A stretch of DNA of 64,000 nucleotides from Halichondria panicea (lineage: Eukaryota > Porifera > Demospongiae > Suberitida > Halichondriidae). Location of the stretch: contig NC_087387.1 in assembly GCF_963675165.1 (NCBI RefSeq), positions 2,469,501 through 2,533,500 on the forward strand, given 5' to 3'. Positions 32,595 through 43,402 of the stretch are shown here, one piece after another (the first letter of the stretch is position 1; every line of letters begins with the position of its first letter). Made by a program: the position numbers and the translations under genes. Below the pieces are notes generated by a model that worked only from the letters and a program-made list of their open reading frames with translations, did no database searches and was not told where the DNA came from.

Positions 32595-35282
32595 TTATGA
32601 CATAAAAAAGTGTTTCAATGTGATATAGCGAAGTCCATCCGAGAGTATGTGACTGTGATACACATTTCTATCCAATAATTTGGTATAGATGGATTGCTGG
32701 GATGTTATTTTAATGACATAAGCATGATAATGATCATCGAAGTACAGCATATCACACAACCTGACAAGAAAAAAAAGCAGATCACCACCAACTACTATCA
32801 ATTCGTCGATGTAAGCAAAACAGGGATCAAGGCCATCAGTTCCTACAATAATGTAAGCATTGTTGCTTTTGTATTGAACTCTATCTTGACGAACCCAATT
32901 AGGACGATGCAGCACTGTATCCATAGTAATATTAGGCACTTCCCTAATTATGTGATCTTGAATGTCTGATCTTTCATTTTTAAACAAAGTCGGCGATTTT
33001 GCAGGACCACATTCGAAAGAAGAACAAATAAGTCTAGATGTAGACATTTCGTAACACATTAATCTTTGGTGATGATTGGCTAATGATAGTGTAATGTTTT
33101 TGAAGCTAGATGTAATAGTCGCTTTTTTGAAAAAATATAGCTTTGCTTCATGGCGAATAGTCCAGCTTCTGACCATTGGACCAATTTGTAGGATTTGGGC
33201 AGGGTAATGCAGAAGGAAGTGCATTTTTGGAATGAAGCGTCCTGTGTACAAGGTGATGAATGCTGTATGGTGCTCTTCAATCAGAATCCTCAGACTGGAT
33301 GCTGTGTTTTCTGATGCACACGGACAAAGCACGATGTCCACGATCTTTCGCAAAAGTAAAAAACACTTCCAATAACCATCCCCCTCAGGTATCTTATCAC
33401 CAATAAGGAAAGGTAAGATATATAGCAACAATAACATTTGAGATGAAGAGCTACGCAGTGATCTGTCAGTTTGAAAGTGACTACTCGTAATAGGTATTGG
33501 TTTATCGCAATCAGAATAACCGTAGTTAAAATCAACTAGTCTTTTGTTGTACTGGTCAAGAGTTAATAACTTTTCAGATATACAGTGTTTCAGCAAAAGC
33601 TTGATTTCCATTGGTGCAATACCTTCAAGAATGTCATGCATGATGTCATGCGGCAATCCACCACCGAACATAGAGAAATGAGTGACATTTAGTAATGCTG
33701 ATCTGCGGTTTATACCATATGTTTTTGAATAATGACTCCTTGTTGGCCCTACTAATTGCTTGCACTGCTCTTCGTGAAGTGCAAGACTTCGATCTACCAA
33801 GCCAACACATGTAACATACTGTGACATCTCATCATTTTTTAGCAAACAAGTTCGACAGAAACGAAACGAGAAGGAAAAAGAAAGCTTGAATCCACCTAGT
33901 TCATTACTTGCAAGATTGTCAGCCAAAAACGTAAGCAAAGCACCCTTAAATACACGCTCAGTCCCATTTACAAGTACACTAATGCCAGTAGTTGCTAACA
34001 CATTCAAATCACGAATAAATGGTTCCATGATAACATCTAGCCCATGCTCTTCTAAAACAGGCTTTGAACAAACAATCACCAAATTCATAGCTCTCAGTGA
34101 CGACCGAAATTTAGGATGAATGTTTCCCAATGAAAAGAAAAAAATACCCACTTTATGCTTCTTGATATGCGATCCCAAGGGATTACAAATTTCCAATTCG
34201 TCAAAATATGCAATAATTTGTAAGGCATATGGATCACTTGAGAATAAAGGATGACTCTTGAACAAATTTCCATCACAAAAATCTTCAAATATACCATCAT
34301 TACGAACTCGTAACGGAAAATCATCTATTTGCTCTATAACGGTAGGGTCTTCTAGAAGGCTCTTGAGAGTTGGTAAAAGGGGAACGTAATGATATGAACT
34401 ATACCTAGAGACAAAGCGAGACTTTTCCCCTGTGAATTGTCTGACATACTTTGGCGTCCCAACTTGCACTTCCACTGGTTCCTGCATGTAGTTTGAGTGA
34501 TGCACTTATATAGTATTAGCAGTCAATTACTGATTGCACATAATGAGTGCAGATATACATACATAATTATTACAAGGGTATTATGTATAATTAACACTTA
34601 CAATAAAGTTAAGCTGTTCTTTGAAATACTTGTCCTGCTTATATTTTGTTTCAAGTCCAGTGAAGGGATGACCTATACCATTAAGAGGAGTGTCGAAATC
34701 AAAGTCATTAGGGTTTAATCCCTTATCTGCCAGTTGAGAACGAATGCCAGCAAGTATCATTGATACGGTTTCATCATATTGGGTTATGCTGCTGTCAATC
34801 ATATCATTGACTGCTACTTGAGACACATTTCGTGTTTCCTTTAGCTTGAGAATTAGTAGGGCACTAGAACGGCATCGAATTTTTGTGTCTGTTCCAGTAA
34901 GCCGATTAATGTCACTAGAAACAAACTCTGCAGACGAACAATCATACTGTTAGGTGTAATAGCTTCGCAGCCACAACATATCTACACTGTACACACCTGG
35001 AAGAGGAGTCATTCCACTGTGATCATCACCACTGATCTCAGGCTCTGTTTGTGGAAGGAGTTGGGGGGTCTTACGTCTGATACAAAACTCTGGATGACGC
35101 CTGTAAACATGGGAGTATAGGGCAGAAAAACTTTTTGAAGTTACGGTGCAGCCATTGATTCCACAGGTAACGAGAAACCTAGGATCATTAGAATGAACCA
35201 ATCGTAGATGGCTTAGTAGCAGAGCAATAGTTGGTGGTTCGAATGAACACAAAGGACAGTGTTTTTGCCTCAAACTTGACAT
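32595..35282 (-). CDS. CACTA-like transposase (C2H2 finger), transposon copy 1
   Basis: Exons: 35282-34997, 34927-34602, 34481-32595. All are GT-AG and total 2,499 nt, or 832 residues from an ATG at 35282. Exon 1 encodes two C2H2 fingers (CPLCSF...HLRLVH and CGINGC...HVYRRH). Exon 3 holds an FDELEICNPLGSH block at about residue 298, a Cys cluster FRFCRTC, LPHDIMHDILEG at about 480-491, GDKIPEGDGYW, and HFLLHYPAQILQIGPMVRSW at about 625-644. The last resembles the C-terminal block found after the catalytic core in plant CACTA transposases. It should cut and join the element ends. It matches a family common in animal genomes as 'uncharacterized protein'. The catalytic residues are not mapped, but acidic residues in the FDE and HDIMHD blocks are candidates. 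Confidence 0.75.
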
Positions 35283-35600
35283 TGAAAAATCATGTGCTAA
35301 TTTAGGAGGGTTAATTAAACCTCCTCTGGGTTAGGTAACCTATGGTTAAGGGTTAGGGTAACCTAGGGTAGGGTTAGTATAACCTAGGGTTAGGGTTAAA
35401 TTCATATCATGTGATTCTGGTTCAGGTGATCCAGAGTGCATGTGAGCTCTTCACAAACATGTGCTAAAGTCCAACTTCTGTTTAAAGTTAGTACTTTTTG
35501 CTTCTTCTCTCAAACCCTAACCCTATATAGATCTATCTAGCTATAATTATTTATACTGTTAAAAGGAAAGCAAGTACTAGGACATCCTTTTGATGAGAAC
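35283..35600. promoter_or_regulatory. Bidirectional control region with telomere-like repeats, copy 1
   Basis: The 318 bp between the divergent start codons contain a cluster of GGGTTA/GGTTAGGGT motifs at about 35308-35396 and an inverted CCCTAACCC at about 35515-35523. GGGTTA/TAACCC motifs also occur in both subterminal regions, so they may be shared protein-binding sites. Promoter function is inferred from the divergent gene arrangement. Confidence 0.6.
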
Positions 35601-37474
35601 ATGAGTTCAATGTCCGTGGAAGCGATGAAGGTGGATGAAGTTTCCCAGATGCTGAAAGACAAGGGTGTTCCTGACAAGTTTTGTGAAGTGTTTGAAGGTA
35701 ATATATTTTTTGCTACAGCTAGCATAATTGCAAGAATTGTTTGCATGTGTTCGCCTGTATTTTGTAAGCCATCATTATTTTACTCTTTTCGACAGAAAAC
35801 TTTGTTGATGGAGAAGCGTTTAAATGCATAAAAGAATCTGACATCAAGGAGATGGTGCCTCCAATTGGAATTGTGAAAAAGATTCTAAGGATTCAAAACG
35901 ATTGTTTCACCTTACCTGCTCTACCCTCACCTTCTTCTCTCAATCCTCTCAATCCTGAACGTGGTGATGATGATATCTCGATCGGCTCAAGTTCCTCTAT
36001 CTGGTCAAGTTCTGAGTCGCCCCCGTCGGAAGCTAGCACCATGCCTAGAGCACGCGACAGAGAAATATTGACTATACCAACTTCTTGGCGTCCTGAAATC
36101 CAGGATTGCATAACGGATGAAATGCTAGATATTTCTGCGAGAAACGAGATAGTACGCACCCTTGTCAACATTCTCTTCACCTGTTACTCTTCCCCAACTC
36201 GGGCGCAGTGTTCTTCCTTAGCTCGAAGACTTATTTTACAATACGGCTTCATGAAGGATGACCAGGGGAGTGGATATGTAAGTTAATACTTGGTTTTCAA
36301 TTTCAGGTGGTATATAATTATTTTTCTTTAGCAAACCTGGGAGGACAAAATGGTTGAGCGTGTAAGAAATGTGATCAAATGTGCTCGAAAAAAGAGAGAC
36401 AGAGAAGATTCTTCTTGTCCTAAACAGAAGAAACAAAAAATGCCTTTAAAACGAGGCCAGCTTCTCCGGAGGTACCCAATTGGAGTGACTAGACCAATAG
36501 AAGACATTGGAAGCTTTGGTGAACATATGAAAGCGTTGTCAATAGAAATGGAAAAGGCTAATCCCAGAGACACTATCATTCTTCCCTTGATGAAGTCTAC
36601 CTACTCAAAAAGAAGAACATTTATCGAGGCTGAAGCAGTGTCTGTGCAAGAGGTACTGAAAGAATGCCATGCAGCACTAAAACGGCCAGCTGCTGTAAGT
36701 GTTAAAATTAACAAGTAAAATTAGTAAGTTTTTTTCTTACCTAATTATAGCTGGAACAGGAAATGGGGCTAGTGACGGGGTGTCATGATGTCAAGCAAAC
36801 CTTCATTAATAACTGGAAGTTATTTGTTCCAGCAATCATGAGGTATGCTAGGAAGAATAAGGGGAAAAAAGGACTCTCAACTATATTTGAAACCCTTGAT
36901 GACACTGGTAAAGGATTACAGTAACGAGAGTATAGGTACTTAACGCATTCTTTTTACAGTTGAAAGGCATGCAGATCTTGGCCCATTGAGCTTTTTAGGA
37001 GTTTTAGTGGCTAAAATGCTAGATGATGCCCTTATCTATCTTTATCAAGAATTTTCAATGGTAAGATTTTTTTCTCATTTTGTATGCACTTTAACCTTGC
37101 ATGCGTGTATGTGTGGTGTGTATTCCCTACTGACCTATTGTTTTGTTTTTCCCATGTAGGATACATCTCTTACAGATGCCATTCAAAGAGAGCCCGTTAG
37201 AAACTCCCCAAGAATTATTGCTCTTTGTGGCGCAGAAATAACACAATACTTTGTCGTTGTTGAGAGAATTGTTTTGTGTGAAGCTCCATCGATCCCAAGT
37301 GCTCTGTTCTATACGTTTTCAGCCTACTATGTGTTTAACTTGGAGTACCCGAAAAAAGCTGCTGGAATATTTTATTTCCTACAAGACTATATTCTTGCAT
37401 ATCCTGATTCACTTAAACGGCCTGCTACATACCTGTCTGTGGTCTCAGATATCAAAAGCCAAGTTAAACGATAA
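35601..37474 (+). CDS. SAM-domain protein of the CACTA-like transposon, copy 1
   Basis: Exons: 35601-35697, 35796-36277, 36332-36694, 36751-36907, 36960-37060, 37160-37474. All are GT-AG and total 1,515 nt, or 504 residues. Residues of about 10-65 form a SAM domain split by intron 1 (VSQMLKDKGVPDKFCEVF then FVDGEAFKCI and IKEMVPPIGIVKKILRI). A Ser-rich acidic linker follows, then TWEDKMVERVRNVI, a Lys/Arg-rich basic patch of nuclear-signal type (CARKKRDRE, PKQKKQKMPLKRG), and a helical C-terminal domain. SAM domains usually mediate self- or partner association, so this may be an accessory factor like the second protein of plant Spm. That role is inference. It is divergent from the transposase gene and shares its control region. 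Confidence 0.75.
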
Positions 37475-37599
37475 CAATCAACCATTTCACTATGTAAGTA
37501 CGTTATAACTATTCACTATAGACCAGCTAGCTATAATAATTATTAGCTATGTGTATAAGTACGTTATCAGTTTATTGTTTTTGTGCAAATATAGTTAGT

Positions 37600-38262
37600 A
37601 TACCCATTCATGTGTACTGTTATAATTATGGCCGGGTGATGACTGCTATGACTAGCTACTACTCAAAATAACGGTTGTGCTATAGAGCCTATGGCACATA
37701 ATATTATTATGGGAGGTTGCTAGTTACTTCAACTTATTATATAGCTGGGTATTGTTACCTATTTGAAGTTGCTACAACCATTACCAATATGCTCAAAGGA
37801 ACCTGTGTGGCTGGTTGCTACAGCCTATAGCTGGGTATTTTTACCTATGGGAGGTTTCTTTATACAACCAATACCAAATATACCCTATGTGTCTGATTAT
37901 TACAACCTATGTATAACTGAGTATTTTTACCCATGGGAGTTGATACAAACCATTACCAATATGCTTAAAATACGTTATGTGGCTGGTTGCTACAACCTAT
38001 ATTATAGCTGGGTATTTTTACCTATGAGAGGTTGATACAACCCATTACGAATATGCTCAAAATAACCTATGTGGCTGGTTGCTACAACCAATATATATCT
38101 GGGTATTTATACCTTTTGTGAATGTGTTGGAATAACCCATCAAGCTGTAGGTACATCCGACCTATGTTTTTAAATGTTGTTGTAACCCAGCGAGTGGGTC
38201 ATCTGAATTGCACATGTTTTAACCCATTTTTCTGGGTTATTATGAACCATTTGTTTTTTCAG
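37600..38262. repeat. Right subterminal repeats of transposon copy 1
   Basis: About five imperfect units of roughly 80-100 bp share AGCTGGGTATTTTTACC, TATGGGAGGTT, ACAACC(C)ATTACCAATATGCT and CTATGTGGCTGGTTGCTAC. Outside them are AACCCAGCGAGTGGGT and TTAACCCATTTTTCTGGGTT. The frame reading through them is an artefact. Confidence 0.75.
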
Positions 38263-38734
38263 TGTGGTCACTGAATTTGAGTTGATACCCTTTAACAGGA
38301 GTCGGCGGAATACTGTCAGAAGGAGGTATGCAACAAAGTCCATCAGTAACGAAACAGTACTGTTTCCTTCCTGTGATATATATCATTATACTATACATCT
38401 ATATAATTACACCTAAACGACTGGCTTACCTTGAGAATCGAATCCACTCTCACAAATATGGACATATGTTGTGAGGTCTATATGGCTGTATGTGGCAGAC
38501 TGGCAGATTTCTCTGCCGGGTTCAAGCTGTTGCACACTAGCCACGGAGGATGCCTGGAGTAGTCCCATTTCTGACTTATGAAAGTAGCCCATGTCGTCAA
38601 AGTGGCCTCTCAGCTTGCCAATCCTCGGCTTGGCCGTGGAGAGAGCAAAGACAGTGCACAGGAGAGACAGAGTGAATAACTTCATGGCTGGATATGTGTT
38701 GAAAGCTTGCCTGAGAGCTTGCCTGAGACATGGT

Positions 38735-38743
38735 CTTTATATA
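38735..38743 (-). promoter_or_regulatory. TATA box of gene C, abutting a MITE
   Basis: TATATAAAG on the minus strand lies about 50 bp upstream of the ATG at 38685, aligned with TATA motifs of the two paralogues. Its outer TA coincides with the target duplication of the MITE at 38742-38979. Confidence 0.5.
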
Positions 38744-38979
38744 CCGTATAGCGCGAAATTTTCGAGGGGCTTAATTTTCGCGGATTTCGTGGGTTAGAAT
38801 TCTACACGAAAATTAAGTCCACAAAAAGTGTTCTTTAATTAGAATTACCTGCTATCATGCAAAGATTTAAAGGCGTGGCTTCCGGTAAGCAGCTATTCCG
38901 CGAACATTGTGCAACGAAATGGTTTTTAGAGGCCAATCCACGAAATATAAGTGCCTCGAAAATTTCGCGCTATACGGTA
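38742..38979. mobile_element. MITE with TACCGTATAGCGCGAAATTT ends
   Basis: ACCGTATAGCGCGAAATTTT at the left is inverted at the right (AAAATTTCGCGCTATACGGT), with TA on each side as a likely target duplication. It is about 236 bp and contains no gene. The terminal motif CCGTATAGCG recurs at 46396-46584 and, partly, at 55143. Confidence 0.85.
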
Positions 38980-38989
38980 GTATTTGGTA

Positions 38990-39980
38990 TTTGTGGCGCA
39001 TGCGCGCTGCAACCATGTTCAGCACTGCTTGCGCCGTACACTGTAGATCCATTAATTATGGTTTGGCTGCAGAAACAGGGTTGGGCCTGTAGATAGCCTT
39101 TAGACTGTTGGCACCTGGCAGCCTGAACCTATACTGTATATTTAATGATAATACATGCAGCTCTGCTCCATGCATGCAGTTATAATAGCTTAGACTTGTC
39201 AGACAGTAGGTATATGTGATTTGGCTTCAGAAACAGGGCTGTGCCCAGCATATATAGTAGATAAGTAGTTTTCCAGGAATGACTTCTGGTAGGTACCTGA
39301 CCGAGGTACAGATCTAATTATAGCTTTTAAAACTTTTAGCACCTGGCACAACCTGGCAACGATTACGTGCTTTATAATTAGTTAGGACCATGTCATTGTG
39401 AGCTTGTTTAACATGTTCTTGATGGGGAGTTTGAATTGGGAGGGTATATGGGACTGAGCTGATTCTCAAGACTTTTGTCGATTAATACATAAAACTTATA
39501 CTGATCTATGATAATTATTATACTGCACTGTGGCCGAAGTGATCTGGAAACCAGAGAGATGCACTCTCCACCAATTCTTGCCTCCACTCAAACAAAACCC
39601 TTAGGGCTATAATTATACCTGAGGAATGCTTGGTGGTATGGTTTCTATATGCAGCAAATGGTTTCCATCTAGTTATTACAGGACAATTGGCCCTACATGC
39701 CCTAATTGACCACATCTATAACTGGCCAATAAAGGTGGGTGTGGTGGGGGTGCTTACAAGTAGTGTGTTGGCACAGTTAGCTTGTCTAAACCCACACAAT
39801 GATATTGCATTCTCAGGCTGATGTTAACTTACAAAGACAACGTAATAATATATTTAAAGTACATGTACACAGCAGTGACAGCACTAGATCTAGTATGTAC
39901 ATGTCCACACACCAAGTCTCACCAGCACTATACAGTGAACGCATTAATTTTCAAACGAAATTTGTCAATGTGATCACTCA
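38990..39980. other. Spacer between gene C and the second transposon copy
   Basis: GGCTTCAGAAACAGG...GTAGATAAGTAGTTT at 39218-39275 matches the upstream flank of gene B. The rest is AT-rich without a supported gene. Frames of 60-80 codons have no family resemblance. Confidence 0.4.
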
Positions 39981-40001
39981 ACACTGAAAAAACAACTGGG
40001 T

Positions 40002-40377
40002 TAGTTTAACCTTAATGGGTAAATGTACCTTTCAACCAAAGGGTTAAAAAAACCAGCGAATAGCAAAGTAACATTTTGGAGTTTTTTCAACTGTAATAGA
40101 TTAAAACTACTGTAGTTGTCAAAAGTACCTTACTCGTACAGTAAAAACTTCCAGCACCATGTTAAAACAACCATTTGTGATTGGTAATAAAAATGTAAAG
40201 GGTTAAAACTTCCACAATGGTCAAATCACTTCTCCTCATGCAGTAAAAACTCTATAATTGTGTCAAAATAACCATTTGTGGTAGGTAATAAATATATAAT
40301 TGGTTAAAACTACTGGTGTGGTCAATTCCTTTACTCATGCAGTAAATCCTCCAGCACTGTGTCAAAACAACCATAAA
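40002..40377. repeat. Left subterminal repeats of transposon copy 2
   Basis: Same three-unit array as at 32200-32575. Confidence 0.7.
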
Positions 40378-40396
40378 TGTTCTGATAATTATGAAA

Positions 40397-43084
40397 TTAT
40401 GACATAAAAAAGTGTTTCAATGTGATATAGCGAAGTCCATCCGAGAGTATGTGACTGTGATACACATTTCTATCCAATAATTTGGTATAGATGGATTGCT
40501 GGGATGTTATTTTAATGACATAAGCATGATAATGATCATCGAAGTACAGCATATCACACAACCTGACAAGAAAAAAAAGCAGATCACCACCAACTACTAT
40601 CAATTCGTCGATGTAAGCAAAACAGGGATCAAGGCCATCAGTTCCTACAATAATGTAAGCATTGTTGCTTTTGTATTGAACTCTATCTTGACGAACCCAA
40701 TTAGGACGATGCAGCACTGTATCCATAGTAATATTAGGCACTTCCCTAATTATGTGATCTTGAATGTCTGATCTTTCATTTTTAAACAAAGTCGGCGATT
40801 TTGCAGGACCACATTCGAAAGAAGAACAAATAAGTCTAGATGTAGACATTTCGTAACACATTAATCTTTGGTGATGATTGGCTAATGATAGTGTAATGTT
40901 TTTGAAGCTAGATGTAATAGTCGCTTTTTTGAAAAAATATAGCTTTGCTTCATGGCGAATAGTCCAGCTTCTGACCATTGGACCAATTTGTAGGATTTGG
41001 GCAGGGTAATGCAGAAGGAAGTGCATTTTTGGAATGAAGCGTCCTGTGTACAAGGTGATGAATGCTGTATGGTGCTCTTCAATCAGAATCCTCAGACTGG
41101 ATGCTGTGTTTTCTGATGCACACGGACAAAGCACGATGTCCACGATCTTTCGCAAAAGTAAAAAACACTTCCAATAACCATCCCCCTCAGGTATCTTATC
41201 ACCAATAAGGAAAGGTAAGATATATAGCAACAATAACATTTGAGATGAAGAGCTACGCAGTGATCTGTCAGTTTGAAAGTGACTACTCGTAATAGGTATT
41301 GGTTTATCGCAATCAGAATAACCGTAGTTAAAATCAACTAGTCTTTTGTTGTACTGGTCAAGAGTTAATAACTTTTCAGATATACAGTGTTTCAGCAAAA
41401 GCTTGATTTCCATTGGTGCAATACCTTCAAGAATGTCATGCATGATGTCATGCGGCAATCCACCACCGAACATAGAGAAATGAGTGACATTTAGTAATGC
41501 TGATCTGCGGTTTATACCATATGTTTTTGAATAATGACTCCTTGTTGGCCCTACTAATTGCTTGCACTGCTCTTCGTGAAGTGCAAGACTTCGATCTACC
41601 AAGCCAACACATGTAACATACTGTGACATCTCATCATTTTTTAGCAAACAAGTTCGACAGAAACGAAACGAGAAGGAAAAAGAAAGCTTGAATCCACCTA
41701 GTTCATTACTTGCAAGATTGTCAGCCAAAAACGTAAGCAAAGCACCCTTAAATACACGCTCAGTCCCATTTACAAGTACACTAATGCCAGTAGTTGCTAA
41801 CACATTCAAATCACGAATAAATGGTTCCATGATAACATCTAGCCCATGCTCTTCTAAAACAGGCTTTGAACAAACAATCACCAAATTCATAGCTCTCAGT
41901 GACGACCGAAATTTAGGATGAATGTTTCCCAATGAAAAGAAAAAAATACCCACTTTATGCTTCTTGATATGCGATCCCAAGGGATTACAAATTTCCAATT
42001 CGTCAAAATATGCAATAATTTGTAAGGCATATGGATCACTTGAGAATAAAGGATGACTCTTGAACAAATTTCCATCACAAAAATCTTCAAATATACCATC
42101 ATTACGAACTCGTAACGGAAAATCATCTATTTGCTCTATAACGGTAGGGTCTTCTAGAAGGCTCTTGAGAGTTGGTAAAAGGGGAACGTAATGATATGAA
42201 CTATACCTAGAGACAAAGCGAGACTTTTCCCCTGTGAATTGTCTGACATACTTTGGCGTCCCAACTTGCACTTCCACTGGTTCCTGCATGTAGTTTGAGT
42301 GATGCACTTATATAGTATTAGCAGTCAATTACTGATTGCACATAATGAGTGCAGATATACATACATAATTATTACAAGGGTATTATGTATAATTAACACT
42401 TACAATAAAGTTAAGCTGTTCTTTGAAATACTTGTCCTGCTTATATTTTGTTTCAAGTCCAGTGAAGGGATGACCTATACCATTAAGAGGAGTGTCGAAA
42501 TCAAAGTCATTAGGGTTTAATCCCTTATCTGCCAGTTGAGAACGAATGCCAGCAAGTATCATTGATACGGTTTCATCATATTGGGTTATGCTGCTGTCAA
42601 TCATATCATTGACTGCTACTTGAGACACATTTCGTGTTTCCTTTAGCTTGAGAATTAGTAGGGCACTAGAACGGCATCGAATTTTTGTGTCTGTTCCAGT
42701 AAGCCGATTAATGTCACTAGAAACAAACTCTGCAGACGAACAATCATACTGTTAGGTGTAATAGCTTCGCAGCCACAACATATCTACACTGTACACACCT
42801 GGAAGAGGAGTCATTCCACTGTGATCATCACCACTGATCTCAGGCTCTGTTTGTGGAAGGAGTTGGGGGGTCTTACGTCTGATACAAAACTCTGGATGAC
42901 GCCTGTAAACATGGGAGTATAGGGCAGAAAAACTTTTTGAAGTTACGGTGCAGCCATTGATTCCACAGGTAACGAGAAACCTAGGATCATTAGAATGAAC
43001 CAATCGTAGATGGCTTAGTAGCAGAGCAATAGTTGGTGGTTCGAATGAACACAAAGGACAGTGTTTTTGCCTCAAACTTGACAT
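40397..43084 (-). CDS. CACTA-like transposase (C2H2 finger), transposon copy 2
   Basis: Exons: 43084-42799, 42729-42404, 42283-40397, giving 832 residues with the same predicted sequence as the protein at 32595-35282. That includes both C2H2 fingers, the LPHDIMHDILEG block and the HFLLHYP...GPMVRSW block. Because this copy is not inside a host exon, it is free of that gene's transcription and may be the better candidate for expression. No stop or frameshift is visible. Confidence 0.75.
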
Positions 43085-43402
43085 TGAAAAATCATGTGCT
43101 AATTTAGGAGGGTTAATTAAACCTCCTCTGGGTTAGGTAACCTATGGTTAAGGGTTAGGGTAACCTAGGGTAGGGTTAGTATAACCTAGGGTTAGGGTTA
43201 AATTCATATCATGTGATTCTGGTTCAGGTGATCCAGAGTGCATGTGAGCTCTTCACAAACATGTGCTAAAGTCCAACTTCTGTTTAAAGTTAGTACTTTT
43301 TGCTTCTTCTCTCAAACCCTAACCCTATATAGATCTATCTAGCTATAATTATTTATACTGTTAAAAGGAAAGCAAGTACTAGGACATCCTTTTGATGAGA
43401 AC
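43085..43402. promoter_or_regulatory. Bidirectional control region with telomere-like repeats, copy 2
   Basis: Same GGGTTAGGGT-type cluster (about 43110-43198) and inverted CCCTAACCC (about 43317-43325) as in copy 1. Confidence 0.6.

Larger units (their letters stand above)
32180..38264 (-). mobile_element. Two-gene CACTA/CMC-like DNA transposon, copy 1
   Basis: The left end CACTGAAAAAACAACTGG and the right end, which reads CACTGAAAAAACAAATGG on the other strand, form short terminal inverted repeats. TG flanks both sides; the uninterrupted paralogue reads GAACTGGTCACTG at this place, so TG is the 2-bp target duplication. The 6,085 bp contain a minus-strand transposase gene and a divergent plus-strand SAM-domain gene. 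Both subterminal regions carry repeat arrays. CACTR ends, 2-bp duplications and subterminal repeats are CACTA (EnSpm)/CMC traits. The assignment to that superfamily is inference. Both genes look intact. Confidence 0.85.
28550..38685 (-). pseudogene. Gene C: paralogue of gene B, exon 2 split by a 6.1-kb transposon
   Basis: Exons (minus): 38685-38430, 38370-38265 with 32179-32134 (one exon split by the transposon), 32078-31998, 31717-31559, 31378-31253, 31190-31059, 30767-30639, 30499-30371, 30308-30183, 30113-29280, 29226-29053, 28899-28813, 28614-28550. Removing the element and one 2-bp duplication gives an open frame of 815 residues with the same domains as gene B: signal peptide, six 8-Cys modules, vWA with DATAS, Cys-rich tail. 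All splice sites and phases match. Differences from B are small (for instance exon 11 is 6 nt longer), so C was probably functional until the insertion. A product could still form only if the element is spliced out or a downstream start is used. Confidence 0.85.

Noticed and set aside
35308-35396. Interstitial telomere or chromosome fusion site
   Set aside because: The same degenerate GGGTTA cluster is in both transposon copies at the same internal position, so it belongs to the element.
37763-38035. 90-codon repetitive frame, also at 45565-45837
   Set aside because: Lies in the right subterminal repeat array of the transposon, outside both gene models.
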